This document shows positions 52,501-60,983 of a stretch of DNA of 64,000 nucleotides, in pieces (within the stretch, counting starts at the first letter, position 1; each line of letters opens with the position of its first letter). The position numbers and the translations under genes were made by a program. This DNA is from Liolophura sinensis (Eukaryota; Mollusca; Polyplacophora; Chitonida; Chitonidae): positions 55,717,249-55,781,248 of the forward strand of contig NC_088295.1 in assembly GCF_032854445.1 (NCBI RefSeq), in the 5' to 3' direction. Under the pieces are notes generated by a model. It was given only the letters and a program-made list of their open reading frames with translations. It was not told the DNA's origin and did no database searches.

Positions 52501-54348
52501 TTATCATCTATGTTTTGTAGTAATTCAGATCAGGATTGAGAGCAAAGGAACCGGAGCGAGAACATTCAAAAAATCTGGAGAACAAGGAAATAAATTAAAA
52601 TTAAGTGAAAGAACAAGCTTGGTATTATGTATTGTTAAAAATTAACTCACTGTTTGCTGTTCGTTGAAAACCAGATCTTCATATAGTAATAAAGTCAATC
52701 AATATTTTGGGGGCTGACTTATTGATTCAATGGCTGTTGTTTAATACCATACTGAAGACGTTTTCACTTATAAAAATGGCGATCAGATTTTAATATGCGT
52801 CTGGATAAGTGATTCCAGGTGAGATAAACCACCGTTTCCAATCGGTTTACATTCAGGCTTTTACGCCATATTGGTGGAAGACAAATGACCCTCGGCGAGG
52901 GTAAGAGCTCTAATGGCGCTATACGAGCACCGTCGACGACATAATCCTTAAGGCACATATGGACAGTGAAAGCGGGACATTCCTTCTTTTAAATCAAAAG
53001 TCTGTATTTTTATACGAATTCTAAATATAGACTGTCAGGTCTGGGTTGATGTCTTATATTTACATGCCACATGCACATAAATCCGGCTTTCTCGTGTTTT
53101 ACTGAGTATTTGAAACCAACCACTATGATTTACCGGGAACATTCTGTAGTATCGGCTCGTGGGTGATAACCCACTTAAAGAATGGCTGATACGTTTTTTT
53201 TTTGTTTTTTTTTTTTTGGAGGGGGCGGGGGGTGGGACGCTGTAAACTGTACGGGCGACTAGTTCATACAATGCCTCTGCCATTGCTCCGATTGTAGCTT
53301 AATCGAATACCAAATATTGGAACGAAGACACACATTTCATAGTACTAAATGGCGCCACGGAAGTGAAATAATCTTAACTAACGCCTTAAAACCCAATGAA
53401 ATAAAAATATAGGCTTACGTGTAAAAGAATTTTGTAAGTTGTATAATGTATACTTTAACAATATCTTTATCTCATATTAAGACTTTTTATTTTCTCTCTG
53501 TCTGTTGCAGCAAGCTTTTTCACGTTAAACAGACCAGACAATCAACTTCAAAAATTTAGGAAGATGCCCCGGTAAGTAGCTGAAGAGAACCATAGGCCAT
53601 GCTTTCTATGAGGATTCTCAACGCCACACAACAGATCGCCATGGGCAAAAACATTGGCTGACTCTATGCATCATCGGGATTAGCCTACTATTCAGGCGCG
53701 AGGCAAATGTTACCCGATGTTGTTCTGATGTAAAATAAATGTGTATAGCTCTGGAATATATAGATTTCCCTCACTTTTCGTGGGGTCTTGGTGGCGCCTA
53801 TGTCTGTTTGCACAGTCTGACATTCGCATATCTGCATATCTCCTGTGAGAAGGTTGGTCAGTAACTTGCCAAAATCGGTGGTTTACCCCGGACACTCCGG
53901 TTTCCAGCGGCCATGAAACTGATCTCAATCACGATCCGCCACCATATAAATGGAACATTCTTTAGAATAACGTTAAGAACGATCAAATAAATAAATAAAT
54001 GGTATTTAACACTTATCCAGCCGATTTCCTTCGCTCAAATTTGGTCTACCGCCTTTTTACATCTGTATATTTCTTTTAATCATCTACCCTCCCATACAAT
54101 GAACCCAAAGATTTTCAAATAATGCATGTAGCACGTTTTTGCAGAATTTATTAAAATGAACCACTTAATCCAGTAAACCTGTCTTTTCTTGTCTTTGCAG
54201 ACGGTTGAGATGCAGAGGTTATCATTCCAGCTGCGTGCCATGGAGTAAAAACCCCGTCACAAGTTGCTGTACACAAGACAATCTGACTTGCAAATGTAAT
54301 TTGTGGATGCAAAACTGCAAGTGTACTAGCAAGATGTGGGGTAGATAA
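49546..54348 (+). CDS. Secreted cysteine-rich peptide precursor, agatoxin-like/agouti-like (cystine-knot type), 3 exons
   Basis: Coding exons are 49546-49615, 53511-53571 and 54201-54348. Acceptors are TTTACAG, TCTGTTGCAG and TCTTTGCAG; donors are GTGAGT and GTAAGT; phases are 1 then 2. The exon with the start begins at 49537, so a 5' UTR exon lies upstream. The precursor has 92 residues. Residues 1-20 are a signal peptide. Residues 21-47 are a spacer with basic residues (Arg41, Lys42, then Arg44-Arg45 and Arg47 before the first knot Cys). Residues 48-85 hold eight Cys spaced C-X6-C-X10-CC-X6-C-X-C-X6-C-X-C. The end is Trp-Gly-Arg-stop, a C-terminal amidation signal. The CXCX6CXC half is the pattern of spider agatoxins, insect agatoxin-like peptides and the agouti domain. 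Family-wise these are channel-acting toxins or secreted neuroendocrine ligands. With no venom context, an endogenous peptide hormone is as likely. Structure is seen directly; function is inferred. Confidence 0.85.
50106..50600 (+). mobile_element. Family C SINE split by a nested SINE, intron 1 of the peptide gene
   Basis: The head (50106-50172) is tRNA-like: TGGTTTCGGCGTCCGCCTTG, AAGCCGGTAGACCCGGGATT and AAACCCGAGTCGAGTCATACC, with a B-box-like GGGATTAAACCC. The body resumes at 50346 with CATACCCAAGTTGGTACTTG, TTGCTGCCTCGCTTGGCGCT, GACTGGGTGGGGTGTCGTGC and GGCATGATACTTCAG. The gap is a family A SINE. It is the most complete family C copy here. Confidence 0.82.
50173..50345 (+). mobile_element. 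Family A SINE nested in a family C SINE
   Basis: It begins AAAGGAGGGACCTCCGTGGC with the A box TGGCTCAGTTGG (50189-50200) and keeps GCTAGCGCAGCGTAATGACC. It then jumps from CACCAATGCGGG to TTCTGCCCGGTTTCC, an internal deletion of about 100 bases that removes the real B box. It ends in the intact 3' domain and CAAATCAATGAATC. AGTCATACC is duplicated at both edges (50164-50172 and 50346-50354). Confidence 0.9.
50606..50790 (-). mobile_element. Family B SINE, minus strand, intron 1
   Basis: The ATTTATTTATTTACTTAACT tail side is followed by GATGTTTAACGCCAAACTTA, AGAATTTTTCACTTATTTGA, CGGCGATTAGGTTTATGTAT, GGGGAAACCGGAATGTCCG and AACCACCGACTTTCGCCAAG. The 3' domain is clearly related to family A but the rest is not. 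This is the clearest 3' end of family B. Confidence 0.78.
52728..52950 (-). mobile_element. Family B SINE, minus strand, intron 1
   Basis: The diverged 3' domain (TTTAATACCATACTGAAGAC, TTTCACTTATAAAAATGGCG), GAGATAAACCACCG, CGCCATATTGGTGGAAGACA and GAGCACCGTCGACGAC follow in order. It carries the left-hand (head) part of family B better than the 50.6-kb copy. Confidence 0.68.
53341..53415 (+). mobile_element. Family B SINE 3' end fragment
   Basis: AAATGGCGCCACGGAAGTGA, AATAATCTTAACTAACGCC and AATGAAATAAAAAT match the end of the shared 3' domain. It lies about 100 bp before exon 2 of the peptide gene. Confidence 0.5.
53800..53999 (+). mobile_element. Family B SINE, plus strand, intron 2
   Basis: GAGAAGGTTGGTCAGTAACTTG, CCAAAATCGGTGGTTTACCC and CGGACACTCCGGTTTCC lead to a diverged 3' domain and the tail GATCAAATAAATAAATAAAT (to 53999). 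The order is the complement of the minus copies. Confidence 0.72.
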
Positions 54349-54616
54349 CGCACGGGACCGAAGAGAGTAGACAGCGCCACTTGTCGGCGTTTAGTTCCTC
54401 TGCCCGAACGTCCACTACCGCCATGTGTCTCTGTCACCGGAATGCTCACGCAGATGTATACTTTGTATACGCATGCCTATCTCGACCGCACTTACATGCT
54501 GTTAAACTAAAATATTTCGTTACAAACTAAACTATAATTTCGTCAATCAGAAATAATGGTATTTTGTAGCATGAACTGCGATGTAATTCAGTGGTCTATA
54601 TATTATATGCCCTTAG

Positions 54617-54622
54617 AATAAA
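54617..54622 (+). terminator. Polyadenylation signal AATAAA of the peptide gene
   Basis: The first canonical AATAAA after the stop, giving a 3' UTR of about 290 bases. A second AATAAA at 54977-54982 could serve a longer form. Confidence 0.6.
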
Positions 54623-54984
54623 AGGTCTATAATGTCGGCTTCGAACGGATAACTTTTGCTTCAACACTGACTTCAAACTGAGGGAAAACTTCGTGACTTC
54701 AGAATAAGAATATGATGTGGGTTTCATCTGAGGAACTTTCTGGTTTAAAAAACACAAAACGCTCTTGGCTTATTAAGTGAAAAATAGTGTCCTGCAACTC
54801 AACTTATCGGGGAAAAAAGTATTAAGAAGTTCCCTCCCTTGATTTATAGGTGAAATTACATGGACAGAACGCCCATATAAACAATATGTTTTGCGTTACC
54901 GTAAAAGATTACGAACTTCCGGTCCATGAAGGTTGGTGATGGGTCGAGATGACACGGAGCCTTTTGTAAAGTACAAAATAAAAG

Positions 54985-55480
54985 CAAAAGTGTGGGTTGA
55001 ATGTGTAATTCTCTAGCCAAAGATCTGTGTTTTTACCTATCAGATAGGCCTAACCTGGGTACTCTGCTGACATATCGCCATCATTTGAAACTTGACTGTT
55101 ACGACCGAAGTACATTGTATCTCCACAAATTTATTATTTATTTCCTGTTTTTATTTAGTCATCATCTTTCTTTGCCCGTTGTCACGTTGTTAGTGACAAG
55201 TATATTTACTAATAAACAGTTCTGTTCAACTGTCTTTCATGCTTGTCTCAGTTTATCATGTTTACTGTTGTTTTGATAATCATTACAGTGATATATATAT
55301 ATCTTAAAACGTTTTTAAAGATTATGTGTTGGTCTATGCAGAATATATACCGTGAATATTTTAATATTGATAATATATGTTAATGATTTTGTTATGTATT
55401 TGAAAAAAAAATGGTAAGAGTTGATTTATTTACGTATAAAAGGACTTAAGAAAGAGGAAAGTATCAGGGTTGGGGGAAAG
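54985..55480. other. Non-coding stretch downstream of the peptide gene
   Basis: AT-rich. The 91-codon + frame at 55001-55276 has no recognisable motif and lies outside the gene. Confidence 0.4.
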
Positions 55481-55499
55481 GGGAGAAGTGTGGATGCTT

Positions 55500-55650
55500 G
55501 TTTTCGATTAATTTGCGCTTAAACTCGTGCCCATCGCTGGGCACCTGAAAACCTCTTGACTTAAAGCTGCAGTGGAAACAGAGAGAGGTGGATTCGAACA
55601 CGCGACCTCATGGGTCAGTTTAGGGCCCTACAGTCAATGGAATGCAGTGT
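55500..55650 (-). mobile_element. Possible tRNA-derived repeat head, minus strand
   Basis: GTGGATTCGAACACGCGACCTC contains the exact complement of a Pol III B box (GGTTCGAATCC-like), and GGGTCAGTTTAGGGCCC follows where an A-box half might be. The flank CCCATCGCTGGGCACCTG is a hairpin. It matches none of families A-C. A decayed tRNA-derived SINE is likelier than a tRNA gene, because no cloverleaf can be folded. Confidence 0.35.
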
Positions 55651-55654
55651 TTTA

Positions 55655-56955
55655 TTCGTCTGAGTCAGGAATGCCCCATCTGCGGGACGTTGAAAGCTCA
55701 TGGATGATAACCCTACTACATCTGGGTGTGTAACAGACATGGATGGTGTGAGGGAGAAGCTATAACTGACACACTGTCAATAGTTCCTCACTTACGATCT
55801 AACTGACTGTTTTTGTCCAAAGGTTATATGTATAACTGACAGGCCTCCAACGATGGATTTATACGGCATAAACAAGGTCACCTTCGGAGTGTTCCTCATC
55901 CGGTAAACACATCTAGATATACACCTGTCATGTTAATGACAGAATTATGCTTTGTGCCTTGTTTGTTCTGACTCACTTGTTGTTAAAGGAATCGCCCAAC
56001 AATTTTGACTGGTTAATGAAGATAGAACTAATGTATTCACAAAATAAATCATTTCCTACATATTTTCGGAGCGCTCTCAACGACTCAATTTTCCGTACGA
56101 CGTCTTTTTTGCGCAGAACAAGGCGATCTGTTTACGGGCGACTTGTGACATTAATGAAAGAACGACATTAACAGACTCCTTAACGAGAATTTTTTGATTG
56201 TTCATAAAATTAGCAAGTCATGATCATTGGGCAATACCTTTAAGGAAACACAAGGAATGGGTCGACACTTGAATAATCTTAGAAAGTAAACAAGCTAGAT
56301 CAATTTGTCAAAGCGCATTCAAATGGCGCGATTTTTACTCTCGATTGGTCGAAATGAGCAATGGTCGATTGGAAATAGGACAGTTCATTTCGTACGCCGC
56401 GTTCACACGACACGACATGATCTTTGTCCTTTATTCGACTATTCGAATTCCACAAAGCATTTACTTGTGGATTTTATTGTGGTTTTACGTCATACTCAGT
56501 GGGTGTTTTATATATCGGTGCAAGGAGAATAAGGCCAATTTGTGAGGGATTCAGACAATTAAGGGGAGAGGCTTTATTTAAGGGTCGTGGAGAAGGTGGG
56601 GTCTTAGGGACGTGATGTAAATTTATCAAAGTGCGCAACACCTTTCTTGAACGGTACAAATGGTGGTTTTGTCGCCAGATCCTCTTATATCGTACCTATT
56701 AAAATTTAGATTTCTGCTAGGCCTATTTTGGGGGATCATTTCGGGGTCTATAACGGTAGGAAGGCCACTTTTATGTCATCTCATACAAACTAACAATGGA
56801 TAATTTGGACAATACAAACCTTTTCTCGCCAACTACAGGGACGACATATACATGATTATAAAGAGGAGCACAGGCACAAATCTCATATCATTAAAATCAA
56901 CAAATATTTTCCAACATCAACTTGCTCAAGCCTCGTCCTGTAGATCCTTACGTTT
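55655..56955. other. Non-coding stretch, nothing recognised
   Basis: Overlapping frames of 60-75 codons at 56305-56660 are in different frames of the same DNA and have no motif. Confidence 0.4.
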
Positions 56956-56961
56956 TACATA

Positions 56962-57175
56962 AAGGAACCAGGAATATTTCACTCATATGGCCGCTAGCAT
57001 CATGGTGTGAGAAATACGAGCAAAGCCCGGGGAAACCTACGACCATCCTTTCCACGTAGGGCCTAAGAAGAAACTGTGTGAACTGAACTTCAACTCACAG
57101 CGATCGTACTGATGAGAGGCTTATGCACCACTGTGGTGCGCTAGCGCGCTAACTACACGGTCACGCCTCCACCAA
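56962..57175 (-). mobile_element. Family A SINE with head, minus strand
   Basis: CAGGAATATTTCACTCATAT, GGCCGCTAGCATCATGGTG, AAAGCCCGGGGAAACCTACG, CCACGTAGGGCCTAAGAAG, the B-box complement AACTTCAACTCA, and the head GGTGCGCTAGCGCGCTAACT with a decayed A box (ACACGGTCACGCCTCC). The tail-side 25 bases are missing. An old but nearly full-length copy. Confidence 0.8.
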
Positions 57176-57985
57176 CACCCAACCCCTACCTCAGCTCCCA
57201 GACAATAAGCAACTAGTCGCTAACTAGCCCCTGATCCCTATTAAGCTTCTGTACGCCATAGTGTTAACGTTTATAGTGCTGTAACTGAACCCCAAGAATT
57301 CGATTGCAGGTAATTATTGGTGTATACCTTGGCCATGCTGTGAGAAAGCAGGCGTAAGAATCTTGACGTATATTGACAGTCAAATTCTAGGCCTTCCAAT
57401 GCCATTAGCTGAGATATAACGTCAAAGAGACGTCGCACACAGTCTCATCACTACCCGACACCTTGTGTCATCTCGCCAATCATTATAAAACTTAACCGAC
57501 TGGGGGCGAAAATTGTCTTTATAACGGTAAGACATAACACGGGTGTGATTTCAACTTCAGCTTCACGCATGTGATAGTGCATTCCAGGGGAGATTACTGT
57601 GGTTGTACAGTCATCCAGTACACTTGTGATCACGGACATCGCTCTGTATGTTATCAATGAGGCCAACACATTTTACAGGTTGTTTCCTGTAATTGCAGTT
57701 ATAATTACACCTGTAATTACACATGGTGAGAAACTTTGAATTGTATAGGCTTTGAGATACTTGCCCGCAGGTAAATTCGTTCGGGAAAACGATATGCCCA
57801 CATCACATCATTTCAGGGGAAATCGCCCTTATTGGATAGTTCATATTTGGACGGGATGGGAATGTTACAGGAACGTTATCCATGGATGTATTCATGAGGC
57901 GATTTCCAAAACATTTTTTTTATGGATGTATTACAGTTTGCTTATTTGGTCCTTGTTTCAGTCATGGCACACTCTTTTTGTGTAA
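57176..57985. other. Non-coding stretch, nothing recognised
   Basis: No repeat family or splice-supported exon seen. Confidence 0.4.
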
Positions 57986-57989
57986 CACG

Positions 57990-58215
57990 ACTAGTTTTAC
58001 AGGTCAAGAAAAATCTTTGACGAGTTACTGGCGAACTGTCCCATGCACGTGTTATACGTCATGTTGTTGGAAATTACGCGGTCTCCAGCAACACCACACC
58101 ATTCCCCACAATGGACGCAGGGCAAACCTGATCCTCCCCTCTCCGAGAATGGGACTGAACCCACGTGCTGACGTCTCCATCAAATGCATTCCGTCCACCG
58201 CAATGCAAACAATGG
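57990..58215 (-). mobile_element. Possible family B SINE, minus strand
   Basis: AAATCTTTGACGAGTTACTG resembles the ATCTTTGACAAGTTACTGAC of the 7.8-kb copy. GGGACTGAACCCACGTGCTG further on could be the complement of a B box. The 3' domain is not recognisable. The 129-codon + frame here is not a gene I can support. Confidence 0.4.
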
Positions 58216-59670
58216 TCGGAAAATGCGACAACCCACGTACCGTGTGTCTTGTAACGGTGTTGAAGAGCTAGTTTGGGCCACATCTTTTACACATACATCG
58301 TGGTCCCTGAAATCACCTTGTTTATTGATTTCATTGTTTTTACTTTACAATATGTTTATCATCTGTTTACATTTGTACAATGATTTTCTATTTGTATATT
58401 TGGAATATAGTAGTTAGACATATTCGTAGTTATATTTCAGTGCTCGGCAATCAAAATGTGTGATTTAGCAATAATTATGAGAATGAAGAACAGACAGGGT
58501 AATTGTGTGTAAGAACAGCAGTAACAGTGATGATGTTGGTCAGGCGATGTATGTATATAATAGATCCTTTCCTTCCGCTACAGCTGCGTGTTTTTGTAGT
58601 GCTTCCGCCCTTTATATACCGGACGCCGTCCAGGAAAAAGAACAAAACCCAACGGGCTTGAAACCTGTGCCTGTAACTGTACGGCAAATATAATCCAGGA
58701 ACGACAAGGCCAGTCTCTATTCACTCAGCACTGGAATGAAACAAGGAAAAGTCCCATGATTATGTCCTATAGCGACAACCGACGTGGAGCATTTATACTG
58801 TAAGGACGTCCCCCGTCCCTGCTGCGATTGTGCAGTTGTCTACATTCATGTACATCCAATTCAGATAAAACCAGTAACCCGTATTTACGTGAACGATTCA
58901 GTAGTTAAAGCTGTGTCCCTCGTGACACCAAACTGTCATGTTTAAGCGATTCCACACTATGGGACTAATTAGGAGATTCCTATAAAGCCGGGGAAAAAAA
59001 CAAAAAAAAAAAAAAAACAACAACAAAAAACAGTTCACACTCAATGCAACCCCTGATGACATACTCCCCCACTACATATAGTCGATAGGGGAGAGTTTAT
59101 GTTCTAGATGATCACATCAACGGACCACTGAACATAGACAAATGAACTGAATATTATCTATCACAATATTACGAAACAAATTACATAATTACGAAATTCC
59201 TAAAAGAAAATAAACAAATAAAAACAAAAAAGACAAAAACATCATAAAAATCGCTATATATTTAATACAAGAATGTGGTGCAAGTTTACAAGTACATGTA
59301 TATGTCTTCCGATATTTAAAATGATTAGTTTATATCAGAGACAAATGGCGCGAGATCATACAGTGTCCCGAAGCCCGTCAAGTTAAGCTCACATTTTGGC
59401 TAAACTTTTTTATGTGTGATTCATTCATTTTTTTTTTCATTTCATTATTATATATCATCCCATTGTTTGTACTGTGACTTTTACATGATATGTGAGCGTG
59501 CGTGTATGTTTAATTCATTTGTGCCAATGGGCTCCTAAGTTTTCTGATATACTTTATATAGTGTAAGTATGAATTCAGCTCGCTAGGATTATATATTTTC
59601 CAGTGTTCATTTCACTTTAAAATCTACCAAGGAATGCTATTGCTGTCCAGCCAATCAATGTTGATGCATC
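58216..59670. other. Non-coding stretch with poly(A)-rich patches
   Basis: A-rich runs at 58994-59032 and 59205-59230 and little else. No element body was recognised next to them. Confidence 0.4.
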
Positions 59671-59686
59671 ATGACCTGTTATTCAA

Positions 59687-59811
59687 TTTATTTATTGATT
59701 TGATTGGTGTTTTACGCCGTACTCAAGAATACTTCACTTATACGACGAAGGCCAGCATTATGGTGGGAGGAAACTGGGTATGGACCGGGGGAACGCACGA
59801 CCATCCGCAGA
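59687..59811 (-). mobile_element. Family A SINE, 5'-truncated, with target duplication
   Basis: TTTATTTATTGATTTGATTG, GTGTTTTACGCCGTACTCAA, CTTATACGACGAAGGCCAGC, ATTATGGTGGGAGGAAACTG and GCACGACCATCCGCAG. The flanks ACCTGTTATTCAA (59674-59686) and ACCTGTCATTCAA (59812-59824) are a 13-base duplication with one change. Confidence 0.9.
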
Positions 59812-59829
59812 ACCTGTCATTCAAAAGAG

Positions 59830-60570
59830 AAGCTAGCTGTAAGCTAGCCAATAAGGCAACGTTATGCTCGAGTAGCAATAGACTTATACGGTGGGTTTGT
59901 TTGAAAATAGGAACCTGTGCGACATCCAAGCCAAAAGCAGCAACTACATGTTCGAAGACTGTTTAAACAAAACGTGCGACTAAAGCGCATATCCAACATG
60001 CCACGTGATCTTAAATACCTGCTAAAATTTGTTTAATCGAATTCCTAAAATTCGTAAACTGAAAAACTGGGGTAATTACTGGTTAAGTTACACGAGCACA
60101 TCTCTGTATATGTAGGGATACACGTCTACCTGGCGTTTTAGGGTTTATTTAACCTGTACATACCTTAATTATATTAATCCTAAATCTAGGGTGGTTAAGC
60201 CTACCCTGCGCGCTGGTATGCCCAACGGCGGACTAATATCAGCGGAGGGATAATGGCTTGGGAGTACAAAAGGAATTCGGTGACTGCGACTTTTGCACTT
60301 GTGTTACGGGTGTAGGCAAGGCAAATGCTCAGCAGGTTTCTTGTTGGTAATTCATGAGCCATGCCCTTCTCGGCATCTGTGATCGCGTACGAGACAAGTG
60401 AGCCCCTCTGAAGTCAACGCAGTAAGTAAATGGCCATAGTCAAGAAAAACCTTGTGTTAAACTCACTCCTCATAGAACTCATGCTTTACTTGACGAGCTC
60501 ATGAGCAGTTTTATACAGATACAATTTTTTAAAAAAACAAAACCAAAATCTTTTACGGCAGATGAATTCT
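59830..60570. other. Non-coding stretch upstream of the CAP gene
   Basis: No recognisable exon, TATA box or repeat. The 5' UTR exon and promoter of the CAP gene may lie here or further left but cannot be placed. Confidence 0.4.
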
Positions 60571-60574
60571 AATT

Positions 60575-60790
60575 TAACTGTTGTTTGGCTGCGATACTCA
60601 CGAATTTTTCACATGTACCATGGCGTTTAGTTTTATGAATGAAGGGAAAGGATTCTAAACCACTGACCTTTGGTAAGATAATGACGGACTTTACCACGTG
60701 TGACGCCCCTGTAGGCACGCCATGGCAGTGGAAGACAAATGGCCTCCGGTGAACGTTAGACTGAACAGTCACACGAGAGTCGTCTTGAAT
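60575..60790 (-). mobile_element. Family B SINE, minus strand
   Basis: GATACTCACGAATTTTTCAC, ATGGCGTTTAGTTTTATGAA, TAAACCACTGACCTTTGG, TAGGCACGCCATGGCAGTGG and AAGACAAATGGCCTCCGGTG. It ends in a region (GAACAGTCACACGAGAGTCG) matching the GAGCACCGTCGAC end of the 52.9-kb copy. This is the clearest body of family B. Confidence 0.72.
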
Positions 60791-60983
60791 CGTACCTGTA
60801 ACCTCAGTTATAAAAGTAAACAGAAGGTCCGGTAGAAGCCCTCCATTCGCTGTCGTATGTATTTATCATTATCAGACATTTGACCAAATTTCACCGAATG
60901 TAAGTCTTCCTCATTTTATAACCTTGAATTAAAGAGCTTACTTTTCATATCATTGCAGTTTCCCTCTGCAGGAGCGCGAGGAT

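Noticed and set aside
55001-55276. 91-codon frame just downstream of the peptide gene
   Set aside because: Follows the polyadenylation signals, has no motif and is AT-rich; a chance frame.
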